From contig NC_012781.1 in NCBI RefSeq assembly GCF_000020605.1, positions 744,001 through 808,000 on the forward strand: DNA of 64,000 nucleotides, given 5' to 3'. This DNA is from Agathobacter rectalis ATCC 33656. Its GTDB lineage: Bacteria > Bacillota > Clostridia > Lachnospirales > Lachnospiraceae. The position numbers and the translations under genes were made by a program. Under the pieces are notes generated by a model, which ran no database searches, was not told the DNA's origin, and was given only the letters and a program-made list of their open reading frames with translations. The stretch's first letter is position 1, and the number at the start of each line of letters is the position of its first letter. Shown here in pieces: positions 36,963 through 45,203 of the stretch.

Positions 36963-38408
36963 TTGGCAGATATTGAAATAAATAAATCAGATATTGATGA
37001 AGTTAATGATGTGATACAAGAAACAGATGAAGAAGCATATGCGTTGGATTCTGAATTTACAGAGGAAAAGGAATATAAAACAGTACAGAAATATGAGCTT
37101 GTGACGATTCTGTCGTATCTTATAGGTGTAAGAAATGAGATACTTGATGATATGTGCAGTGATGAGTATGTGGAGCTTTTAAACAGCTTAAGAGAAAGTA
37201 CAAATGCGAGGATACTCAGATATCTGTGTAAGGCACGTACAAGTCTGCTGCGCAACTATAAAAAAACAGACAATGAAATAAAATATAATCTGGGTAATAT
37301 AAACAGGATGGAGTGGTTTGATGCAGAGAATATAAATAAGCTTGAGAGCTGGGAAGTGCATATTATATTGTATAATTCATCGGCTGACAAGTATTGCGTA
37401 CATATTAACAAGCTGATAAATGAGCACGTGGATGCATGCAAAAAGCTTTTCCCAGACTGGGTAAAATGGGAGTATATCAGGGATTTGTTTGTCATAGCGG
37501 ATTATGAAAAGCCAAAGAAGCTAAAGGCAGAGTTTACTGTCTATAAAGAGCACAGAAAAGAGTATCCATACGGGATGTACATTCACTGGCGCCCGGATGG
37601 CAGGGGAAATCTGCTCAATTCCGATGGACGTATATTAAAGACAATATACAGACAGCATGGTGATTATTTCAATGACGGTTCAAAATACAGGGATGCAGTG
37701 GAAGATACAAAGGAAAATATATATGAGTTTATCCGTGAAAGTATGCGTGTTGTGATAGTTGTGGATTGTGAAAATTCTGATGTATACAAGCTGTATGGAG
37801 TATTAAAAAACTTAAATTCTGAGCAAATGTCCAAAATAGAAAAAATTATACTTTATGATGATTATCATACATCCTGTGGATGGGACTGGCTGGAAAAATT
37901 CATACATATCCCTGTATTCCATGAGGAGGTGGAGCGCGTGACAGACCGAAAGTCGCTTGTTGATATAAAGATGACTGCGGGAGTGTGTGAGGCGTATTAT
38001 AAGGACAACATAGACTCGTTTATTTTGTGCTCAAGTGATTCGGATTACTGGGGACTTATTTCATCTGTAAAGGATGCTCATTTCCTCGTGATGTACGAAT
38101 ATAGCAAGTGCGGACAGTCAATCAAGGATGCACTTACAAAACGATGTATTTTTCACTGTTCAATAGACGATTTCTATACAGGAAATGCAAGTGATTTAAA
38201 GAAAAAAGTCATGATAAATGAATTGAAAAATCTGACAAATGATATTGTCGGAAAGAATGGCTGGGAGATGACAAGACAGATATACGAGAGGACTAAAATT
38301 ACATCGACAGAGCGAGAAATGAAGGATTTTTACAATAAATATGTTAAGTCATTGAGGTTAAAAATTAATGAGGACGGAGTATTCGAGATTGTGGTCAATG
38401 AATATTGA
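36963..38408 (+). CDS. Large protein with a central NYN/PIN-like domain
   Basis: 481 residues. The TTG start at 36963 follows AAGGGGGAA. The N-terminal ~250 residues are acidic, then helical (YELVTILSYLIGVRNEIL), with no domain I recognise. Residues ~260-400 carry a NYN-like core: VVIVVDCENSD near 262-272, then IILYDDYHT, FHEEVERVTDRKSLVDIKMTAGVCEAYY near 318-345 and LCSSDSDYWGL near 356. The D-x-E-N, D-I-K and S-x-D-S-D-Y acidic positions are intact, so ribonuclease activity is plausible. The C-terminal ~80 residues resemble a small winged-helix or LOTUS-like tail. It is transcribed away from the other NYN gene. Confidence 0.65.
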   Translation: MADIEINKSDIDEVNDVIQETDEEAYALDSEFTEEKEYKTVQKYELVTILSYLIGVRNEILDDMCSDEYVELLNSLRESTNARILRYLCKARTSLLRNYKKTDNEIKYNLGNINRMEWFDAENINKLESWEVHIILYNSSADKYCVHINKLINEHVDACKKLFPDWVKWEYIRDLFVIADYEKPKKLKAEFTVYKEHRKEYPYGMYIHWRPDGRGNLLNSDGRILKTIYRQHGDYFNDGSKYRDAVEDTKENIYEFIRESMRVVIVVDCENSDVYKLYGVLKNLNSEQMSKIEKIILYDDYHTSCGWDWLEKFIHIPVFHEEVERVTDRKSLVDIKMTAGVCEAYYKDNIDSFILCSSDSDYWGLISSVKDAHFLVMYEYSKCGQSIKDALTKRCIFHCSIDDFYTGNASDLKKKVMINELKNLTNDIVGKNGWEMTRQIYERTKITSTEREMKDFYNKYVKSLRLKINEDGVFEIVVNEY

Positions 38409-38498
38409 TTATCGTAAAACTGTTTTATGTAATTATTGTCGGTCACACATGTATTGTGTGAAGGTTAAGCCTTATTTTAGCGGAAAGAGTGGGAAAGT

Positions 38499-39248
38499 AT
38501 GATGAAACCGATGCTTGAAATCTGCTGTGGCAGCTTTTCGGATGTGAAAACAGCATATGAAAATGGTGCGGACAGGGTTGAACTGAACAGTGCCCTATAT
38601 ATGGGAGGGCTGACACCTACACTCGCCAATTTAATATATGCAAAGGAAAAATGCAATATGCCGGTAGTGACAATGGTTCGTCCAAGGGGCGGCGGATTTT
38701 GCTATTCGGATGAAGAATACGACATTATGCTTATGGATGCAAAAATTCTTTTAGAGCATGGAGCAGACGGTATTGCGTTTGGATTTCTGACAGAGGAAAA
38801 AATGCTTGACAAAAAGCGCACGAAGGAAATGATAGAGCTCATTCATGAGTATGGCAGGGAAGCTGTGTTTCACCGCGCCTTTGATTGCATAGATAATCAG
38901 GACAGTGCAGCGGAGAGGCTTATTAGGCTTGGCGCAGATCGTATTCTCACAAGCGGTGGCGCAGCAAATGTATGGGATGGCAGAAAACAGCTTAAGCATC
39001 TTCAAAATCAATATGGAAAAGATATTACGATTCTGGCAGGAAGCGGCGTGAATGATACCAATGTGAGAGCACTTATTGAATACACGGGTATTACGCAGGT
39101 ACACAGCTCGTGTGGCTCATGGAAGTGTGATGTGACAGCAGCGGGCAATGCAGTGGATTTCTCGTATGATGAAGCGATGAAGAACTGCTATCAGTGTGCG
39201 GATGCAGGTAAGGTTAGGAAGCTTGCGGAAGAGGTAAGTGGAGTGTAA
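38499..39248 (+). CDS. cutC: CutC-family protein
   Basis: TIM-barrel protein of 249 residues (CutC, historically linked to copper homeostasis; the actual reaction is uncertain). It shows LEICCGSFSDVKTAYENGADRVELNS near 5-30, GGLTPT near 36, VTMVRPRGGGFCYS near 55, GADGIAFGFL near 88 and VFHRAFDC near 125. Later motifs are RILTSGGAANVWDG near 148 and ILAGSGVND near 175. The start is ATG 38499 or 38502. A perfect 7-bp hairpin TCACACA/TGTGTGA at 38443-38461 lies in the upstream gap and may be an operator or part of a leader. It looks like core genome between two accessory loci. Confidence 0.93.
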   Translation: MMKPMLEICCGSFSDVKTAYENGADRVELNSALYMGGLTPTLANLIYAKEKCNMPVVTMVRPRGGGFCYSDEEYDIMLMDAKILLEHGADGIAFGFLTEEKMLDKKRTKEMIELIHEYGREAVFHRAFDCIDNQDSAAERLIRLGADRILTSGGAANVWDGRKQLKHLQNQYGKDITILAGSGVNDTNVRALIEYTGITQVHSSCGSWKCDVTAAGNAVDFSYDEAMKNCYQCADAGKVRKLAEEVSGV

Positions 39249-39289
39249 TATTAAAGCAAAAGATTATAGAATTTCGGAGGAAGCAATTA

Positions 39290-40891
39290 ATGGCGGAACA
39301 GGAAAATAGTAAGGATTTAATCAGTGTACTTTGGAGTGGCGCTGATGTACTTCGTTCTAAAATGGACGCGAATGAATATAAGAATTATCTTTTGGGAATT
39401 GTATTCTATAAATACCTATCAGATTCATTTTTGATAAGAGTATATGATTTGATAAATGATGAGAAACCGGAATCGCTCAAGGTGGCACTCGAGGCATATA
39501 AAAATGAGTTGAAGGGTGAATATGCTAATGATTTGCTTGATGAATTAAAGCAGGATCGTAAATATGTAATTGAGCCTGAGCTTACATATACATGTTTTGC
39601 AGAGGATGCAAGGAATAATTGCTTTAATCGTGAGCAATTACAGAAAGCGTTCAATAATATTGAGCAGAGCGGAGAGTTGTTTGTGGATTTGTTTTCTGAC
39701 ATTGATTTGTATTCAAGCAGGCTTGGAGCGGGAGACCAGAAACAAAGTGATACAATTGCAGAACTGATAAAGGTAATAGACCAGGCGGATTTGCTCAATT
39801 CCGATGGTGAAATACTTGGAGATGCATATGAATATCTGATAGGACAGTTTGCGTCAGAGACCGGTAAGAAGGCGGGAGAATTCTATACACCACAGGCAGT
39901 ATCAAAAATTCTTACTAGAATAGCAATAACAGGACAGGAGAATGTGAAAGGTTTGTCAATCTATGATCCATGTATGGGCTCAGGTTCGCTGCTTCTTAAC
40001 GCAAAGAGATACTATAAAGGTGATACAAACTATATAAAGTATTATGGACAGGAACTGAACATGTCTACATATAATCTGGCGAGGATGAATATGTTCCTGC
40101 ATGATGTAGCTGCGGAGAATCAGAATCTGCATCATGGAGATACTCTTGATGCAGACTGGCCAACTGGTGAGGAAACTGACTTTCACATGGTACTTATGAA
40201 TCCACCGTATTCTGCAAAATGGAGTGCTGCATCAGGATTTTTACAGGACGAAAGATTTTCAGAATATGGTGTTTTGGCGCCAAAATCAAAGGCTGATTAT
40301 GCATTTTTACTTCATGGACTTTATCATCTGAAAAGCAATGGAACAATGGCCATCGTTTTGCCACATGGAGTGCTTTTCAGAGGTGCAGCAGAGGGAAAAA
40401 TAAGAGAAAAGCTCCTTCGTTCAGGAAACATATATGCGGTTATAGGATTGCCGGCTAATTTATTTTATAATACGTCTATTCCTACATGCATTGTTGTCCT
40501 TAAAAAGCATAGAGATGGCAGAGATGTACTGTTTATTGATGCGTCAAAGAAGTTCATTAAGGGCAAAAAACAAAACGAAATGTCAGACGAACATATTGAT
40601 GAAGTTATGGATTTGTATAACAGAAGAGAAACTGTAGACAAAGAATCCTATCTGGCAAGCTTTGATGATATTGAAAAGAATGATTTCAACCTAAACATAC
40701 CGCGATATGTAGACAATTTTGAAAAGGAAGAGGAAGTCGATATAAATGGTCTGCTCGAGGATATGCAAAAAACAGATGACGAGATAGGAAAGGTCGAAGG
40801 TGAGTTTGTGAATTTGTTAAAAGACCTGACATCGTCCGATGAAAATATAATGGCATCGTTGAATCGTTATATTGATATGATTGAGGGGTGA
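39290..40891 (+). CDS. hsdM: Type I restriction-modification system methyltransferase subunit
   Basis: N6-adenine DNA methylase subunit, active as M2S and part of the R2M2S restriction complex. The protein is 533 residues. The helical HsdM N-domain is at about 5-150 (LWSGADVLRSKMDANEYKNYLLG). The methylase core has AGEFYTPQAVSKIL near 195, the SAM motif YDPCMGSGSLLLNAK near 223 and the catalytic LMNPPYSAKW near 302. A basic C-terminal tail contacts HsdS. ATG 39290 follows CGGAGG. It overlaps hsdS by GTGA if the upstream GTG start is used. Confidence 0.96.
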   Translation: MAEQENSKDLISVLWSGADVLRSKMDANEYKNYLLGIVFYKYLSDSFLIRVYDLINDEKPESLKVALEAYKNELKGEYANDLLDELKQDRKYVIEPELTYTCFAEDARNNCFNREQLQKAFNNIEQSGELFVDLFSDIDLYSSRLGAGDQKQSDTIAELIKVIDQADLLNSDGEILGDAYEYLIGQFASETGKKAGEFYTPQAVSKILTRIAITGQENVKGLSIYDPCMGSGSLLLNAKRYYKGDTNYIKYYGQELNMSTYNLARMNMFLHDVAAENQNLHHGDTLDADWPTGEETDFHMVLMNPPYSAKWSAASGFLQDERFSEYGVLAPKSKADYAFLLHGLYHLKSNGTMAIVLPHGVLFRGAAEGKIREKLLRSGNIYAVIGLPANLFYNTSIPTCIVVLKKHRDGRDVLFIDASKKFIKGKKQNEMSDEHIDEVMDLYNRRETVDKESYLASFDDIEKNDFNLNIPRYVDNFEKEEEVDINGLLEDMQKTDDEIGKVEGEFVNLLKDLTSSDENIMASLNRYIDMIEG

Positions 40892-40896
40892 TTTGT

Positions 40897-42135
40897 ATGG
40901 AAAATCCAAAGATTAGATTTAAAGGGTTTACTAAGGATTGGGAACAGCGTAAGTTGAACGAAGTGGCGGAAAAAATATGCGTAGGATTTGTCGGAACATG
41001 TGAGAAATTCTATACAGATGAATCAGGAATTCCTATGTATAGAACAGGGAATCTTAACGGATTATCTTTAAATAGAGATGATTTGAAATATGTAACAAAC
41101 GAATTTCATCAACACAACCAAAAATCACAATTAAAAGCAGGTGACATCCTTATTGCTAGACACGGAGATAGCGGAAAAGCTGTAAATTACGAGAATTCTG
41201 AAGAAGCAAACTGTTTAAACATTGTTATAATCAGACCAGATTTCAAGAAATGTAATTATAAGTTTCTGACAAATTGTATCAATAGTCCAGAGTGCCAGAA
41301 ACATATCAAATCGCTTTCGGCTGGTAGTACACAGGCAGTCATCAATACAAGTGAAATCGAAAAATTGGGAGTTGTAATACCTGCAAATATTGATGAACAG
41401 AATAGAATTGCAAGATATTTTTCCACCCTCGACAACCTCATCACTCTTCACCAGCGAAAGTGTGAACAGACAAAAAAATTGAAAAAATATATGCTTCAAA
41501 AAATGTTTCCTCGAAATGGAGCAAAAGTTCCAGAAATTAGATTTGATGGATTTACTTACGATTGGGAACAGCGTAAGCTGGGGGAGATATATGGTTCGAT
41601 TGGAAATGCATTCGTAGGAACAGCTACTCCGTACTATGCAGAACATGGACATTTTTATTTGGAATCTAACAATGTAAAAGACGGACAGATAAACCATAAC
41701 GCTGAAATTTTCATAAATGATGAATTTTATGAAAAGCAAAAAGATAAATGGCTACATACCGGAGATATGGTTATGGTTCAGTCAGGGCATGTTGGACATG
41801 CAGCTGTAATCCCTGAAGAATTGGACAATACAGCGGCTCATGCCTTAATCATGTTCAGAAATCCCAAAGAAGAAATTGAACCTTACTTTTTGAATTATGA
41901 ATATCAGACTGATAAAGCCAAAAAGCAAATTGAGAACATTACTACTGGTAATACCATAAAACATATCCTTGCATCTGATATGCAGGAATTTGTAGTTGAT
42001 ATTCCAAAATATGAAGAACAGAAAGTGATTGCGAGCTATTTTTGCAAACTCGACCACCTCATCACTCTTCACCAACGTAAGTGCGATGAACTTAAGAAAA
42101 TGAAAAAATATATGTTACAAAATATGTTTATATAA
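40897..42135 (+). CDS. hsdS: Type I restriction-modification specificity subunit
   Basis: 412 residues with the two-fold HsdS plan. Target-recognition domain 1 spans about 10-165, central conserved helices about 165-205, TRD2 about 215-375, and C-terminal conserved helices follow. Each TRD opens with a WEQRKL motif and each helix begins with LDxLITLHQRKC. The DNA encoding these is repeated almost exactly (GGGAACAGCGTAAG at 40940 and 41564; CACTCTTCACCA blocks at 41442 and 42062). ATG 40897 has GAGGGG eight bases upstream. GTG 40888 is the alternative. The repeats recur in the two silent cassettes at 43.9-45.1 kb. Confidence 0.93.
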   Translation: MENPKIRFKGFTKDWEQRKLNEVAEKICVGFVGTCEKFYTDESGIPMYRTGNLNGLSLNRDDLKYVTNEFHQHNQKSQLKAGDILIARHGDSGKAVNYENSEEANCLNIVIIRPDFKKCNYKFLTNCINSPECQKHIKSLSAGSTQAVINTSEIEKLGVVIPANIDEQNRIARYFSTLDNLITLHQRKCEQTKKLKKYMLQKMFPRNGAKVPEIRFDGFTYDWEQRKLGEIYGSIGNAFVGTATPYYAEHGHFYLESNNVKDGQINHNAEIFINDEFYEKQKDKWLHTGDMVMVQSGHVGHAAVIPEELDNTAAHALIMFRNPKEEIEPYFLNYEYQTDKAKKQIENITTGNTIKHILASDMQEFVVDIPKYEEQKVIASYFCKLDHLITLHQRKCDELKKMKKYMLQNMFI

Positions 42136-42185
42136 TCATTTGATATTAGAGTTATGAGATATCTTGAAGGAAGGGAGGGGTAAGA

Positions 42186-42851
42186 ATGTCACAGGGAATT
42201 AAAATGGATACAATAATTTTATATCATGGTTCTCCTAACAAAATAGTAACACCGGTATTTGGTGGTGGAGATGATAAACATGATTATGGTCGTGGATTTT
42301 ATCTGACAGAAAACATAGATTTAGCAAAAGAATGGGCGGTTTGCAGACCTAATGAACAGAATGGATGGGTTCATAAGTATGAGTTAAATACAAGGAATCT
42401 AAAAATTTTTGATTTTCAGGAGAAAGATGTTTTATCGTGGCTTGCAGAGCTTATGAAGCATCGCGATGCGGCGGATTCCAAGCGTTATAGGATGCTTTCA
42501 GCAAAGTTTATTGATAAATATGGTATTGATACCGATGCATATGATGTGATAAAGGGATGGCGCGCAAATGCATCATATTTCTATATTGCAAAAGAATTTG
42601 TCAGAGATAATATTGATATAGATATTCTTGAGGAATTGCTTTCTTTAGGCGGATTGGGGATTCAGTATTGTATTAAGACAGAAAAAGCATATGCAAATTT
42701 ACGTGAGATAGAAAGTGATTTACTTCAAGTTGAATACAATGAATTTAACAATAAGTATAATCAAAGAGATATTGAAGCAAGAAAAAAAATGCGTAATTTA
42801 GTAGATTCAGATGCAAATAAGGTTACGAATGTTTTTAGTACATTGTTTTAG
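42186..42851 (+). CDS. DUF3990 protein, ADP-ribosyltransferase-like fold
   Basis: 221 residues, ATG 42186 after GGAAGGGAGGGG. The N-terminus has TIILYHGSPNKIV near 9-21, then HDYGRGFYLTENIDLAKEWA near 33-52. The first matches the ART 'H-G/YHG' strand, the second the 'GxGFYLT' strand of DUF3990/diphtheria-toxin-like ADP-ribosyltransferases. Acidic residues follow later (for instance the LLSLGGLGIQYCIKT region), but I cannot point to the catalytic Glu with certainty. The three-gene order with a helper and a NADAR hydrolase suggests a toxin whose ADP-ribosyl mark the third gene removes. It sits inside the restriction locus, 50 nt behind hsdS. Confidence 0.75.
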   Translation: MSQGIKMDTIILYHGSPNKIVTPVFGGGDDKHDYGRGFYLTENIDLAKEWAVCRPNEQNGWVHKYELNTRNLKIFDFQEKDVLSWLAELMKHRDAADSKRYRMLSAKFIDKYGIDTDAYDVIKGWRANASYFYIAKEFVRDNIDIDILEELLSLGGLGIQYCIKTEKAYANLREIESDLLQVEYNEFNNKYNQRDIEARKKMRNLVDSDANKVTNVFSTLF

Positions 42852-42861
42852 AGGTGAGAAA

Positions 42862-43278
42862 ATGGGCGCATATTCAGAAGCGTATCTGGGTGACGTGGTG
42901 GAAAATCAGGGAAAATTATTTGATTTTGTGGCACAGTCTTATCCTGATAGTGATACAGAAGATTTTATAAATACGTATATGAAAAGTAAAACCAGAAAAA
43001 ACATTGATGATGCGATGGCTTATGTTAATACTATGGATGCAAAAGAACTGTGGAAATACTTTTCAGACACAGAAAAATATAAGTTAAAGAAGGGGAAAGC
43101 AATCGAAGGATTTATGCCTGATTGGATTGGAGAATTTTATGCTTATTATCAGTGGTATTATGATATTCCAAGCGCAGAGGTAATAAATAAAGTACCGGTC
43201 GATTTTCTGAGGAAGGCTTATTGTGGACTTCATGATTTAGAGCTTGATTTGGCGGTAAAAAAGGTAGGTAAAGTATAA
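42862..43278 (+). CDS. Partner protein of the DUF3990 gene (possible antitoxin)
   Basis: 138 residues, ATG 42862 with GAGGTGAGAAA just upstream. The frame is open further 5' but without a site. It is soluble and helical, with AYLGDVVENQGKLFDFV near 6-22, DTEDFINTYMKSKTRKNIDD near 30-50, WIGEFYAYYQWYYDIPSAEV near 88-107 and GLHDLELDLAVKKVG at the end. I recall similar proteins next to DUF3990 genes in Clostridia and presume an antitoxin or accessory role, without a named family. It is followed with no gap by the NADAR gene (TAA then ATG). Confidence 0.55.
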   Translation: MGAYSEAYLGDVVENQGKLFDFVAQSYPDSDTEDFINTYMKSKTRKNIDDAMAYVNTMDAKELWKYFSDTEKYKLKKGKAIEGFMPDWIGEFYAYYQWYYDIPSAEVINKVPVDFLRKAYCGLHDLELDLAVKKVGKV

Positions 43279-43749
43279 ATGAATATAGTTTGTTTTCATA
43301 ATCCAAATGAGGAAAATGGATATCTTAGTAACTGGTATTTAAGTGAGTTTGAATGTGATGGAATAAGATTTTCATCAATGGAACAGTACATGATGTATCA
43401 AAAAGCAAATTGTTTTGGTGATACAAAAATAGTGGAGAAGATTCTTGAAACTACAGATGTTGCACAAATTAAGGCTTTGGGAAGAAAGGTTTCAAATTAT
43501 AATGAAACAATCTGGAATGGAAAGCGACAGATTGTTGTTTACAAGGGCCTTTGTGCAAAATTTCAAAACTCTGAATTGAAATCCAAACTAAAAGCTACAG
43601 GAGATGCGGTTTTAGCGGAAGGTGCTGTGAGGGACTGCATTTGGGGAATTGGATTGTCAATGACAGATCCTAAAAGACTGGAAATGGAAAAGTGGAGAGG
43701 ACAGAATCTGCTTGGATTTGCACTTATGATGGTGAGAGATGGAATATAA
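43279..43749 (+). CDS. NADAR-domain protein (YbiA-like)
   Basis: 156 residues, normal for single-domain NADAR proteins. It carries FHNPNEENGYLSNWYLSEF near 5-23, FSSMEQYMMYQKANCFGD near 31-48, VYKGLCAKFQNS near 83, RDCIWGIGLSM near 112 and WRGQNLLGFALMMVR near 135. These are the NADAR signatures, including the Glu of the S-x-E-x-Y-x-M pattern. NADAR enzymes act on N-glycosidic ADP-ribose/ribose-phosphate bonds and have been reported to remove ADP-ribose from guanine. Directly following an ART-like gene and its partner, it could be the antidote. No ribosome binding site of its own; translation is probably coupled. Confidence 0.85.
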   Translation: MNIVCFHNPNEENGYLSNWYLSEFECDGIRFSSMEQYMMYQKANCFGDTKIVEKILETTDVAQIKALGRKVSNYNETIWNGKRQIVVYKGLCAKFQNSELKSKLKATGDAVLAEGAVRDCIWGIGLSMTDPKRLEMEKWRGQNLLGFALMMVRDGI

Positions 43750-43900
43750 AATCTGAAAAAAATTTGATTACTTTTAAGAGCATTCATCCGTGCTTTTAAT
43801 TAATTTTAGGCGTGGGACAATTTGACTCACGTCTTTTATATTATAAGTGATGAAAAGTGGCATCACTCGTTATTAGCGTAAGTCCATTGTGATATGGTGA

Positions 43901-44482
43901 ATAAAACCAAAAGTTTGGGAACAGCGTAAGTTGGGGGAACTTGGTTCATTGAAGAACGGAATGAACTTTTCTAAAGAGGCTATGGGACATGGTTTTCCCT
44001 TTATTAACTTACAAAATATCTTTGGAAACAATGTAATTGATGTTAACAAATTGGAATTAGCTGATGCTACAGAAAAACAATTGTTAGAATATTCATTGCT
44101 AAAAGGAGATGTATTATTTGTTCGTTCCTCAGTAAAACTGGAAGGAGTTGGTGAGGCAGCATTGGTGCCAGAAACCCTTGAAAATACAACTTATTCAGGA
44201 TTTATTATTCGTTTTAGGGATGAATATGGACTAAATAATGATTTTAAAAAATATATATTTGGAACTCAAAAAGTACGAAATCAAATAATGGCTCAAGCAA
44301 CCAACAGTGCGAATAAAAACATTAGTCAAGGTGTACTTGAAAATCTTACTTTTGAAGTACCATCATTTGATGAACAAGCAAAAATAGGAGAGCATTTCTC
44401 CAACCTCGACCACCTCATCACTCTTCACCAGCGCCAGACAGATTTTTATAAAAAACCCAATTTCTACTTTATCTCATCGTAA
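43901..44482 (+). pseudogene. Silent hsdS cassette 1 (one target-recognition domain)
   Basis: Open from 43901 to TAA 44480-44482 with no start codon or ribosome binding site. It begins KVWEQRKLGELGSLKNG and holds one TRD (FPFINLQNIFG, GDVLFVRSSVKLEG, ANKNISQGVLENLTFEVP) and the start of the conserved helix, NLDHLITLHQRQ. The 5' repeat TTTGGGAACAGCGTAAG lies at 43914-43930. The 3' repeat CCTCGACCACCTCATCACTC lies at 44404-44423. Both match the expressed hsdS. It is a storage cassette that can change DNA specificity if recombined. It is on the same strand as hsdS. An isolated AGCGTAAG also lies at about 43875. Confidence 0.85.
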
Positions 44483-44490
44483 GCCAATAA

Positions 44491-45060
44491 AAAATTATAA
44501 ATGTTGAAAACGATTGGGAACAGCGTAAGTTTTCTGAATTGGTAACAATTGAGCGTGGTGGATCACCTAGACCGATAGATAAATTTATCACGAATGATGA
44601 AAATGGATTGAATTGGGTTAAGATTGGTGATGCTCCAGAACAGGGAAATTATATTACTCAAACAGCAGAGAAAATTAGACCTGAAGGACTCTCTAAAACT
44701 AGAGAAGTTCATCCAGGAGATTTGATCTTATCAAATTCGATGAGCTTTGGAAGACCATATATAATGGCGATAGATGGCTGTATTCATGATGGTTGGCTTG
44801 CTATTCGAGATACCAAAAAGAACTTTGATTTAAAGTTTCTTTGTACTTTACTTGGAACAGATGGCATGCTCAATCAATATAAGGCTATGGCGGCAGGAAG
44901 TACCGTTAATAATCTTAACAAAGAATTGGTGGGTGGCACTACAGTTGCATTTCCAATGGTGGAAGAGCAGATAAAGATTGGAGATTATTTTACTACCCTC
45001 GACCACCTCATCACTCTTCACCAGCGCCAGCACAAATTACATCTGAACATGCTTTTATAA
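44491..45060 (+). pseudogene. Silent hsdS cassette 2 (one target-recognition domain)
   Basis: Open from 44491 to TAA 45058-45060, again without start or ribosome binding site. It begins NDWEQRKFSELVTIERGGSP with a TRD of a different type (WVKIGDAPEQGNYITQ, GDLILSNSMSFGRPYI, AAGSTVNNLNKELVGG). It ends at the LDHLITLHQRQ helix. Repeats GATTGGGAACAGCGTAAG at 44512-44529 and ACCCTCGACCACCTCATCAC at 44995-45014 match those of hsdS. Both cassettes end with a short ATCGTAAG motif downstream (44475-44482 and 45070-45077). Confidence 0.85.
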
Positions 45061-45203
45061 ACTGTTTTTTATCGTAAGTAACATCGTATCTATACAATGG
45101 TTACCATAAATTTGACAACGAATCAAACATAAACCAACCTCAAACAAAGCAAGCCTAATTATGGTTACATCAGCGTAAGCAGTACTAATAAAGGAGGTAG
45201 CGT

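Noticed and set aside
40897..45060. Repeats in the hsdS region taken as a CRISPR array
   Set aside because: The repeats are coding, widely and unevenly spaced, and belong to conserved helices of HsdS; no CRISPR array or cas gene was found anywhere in the window.
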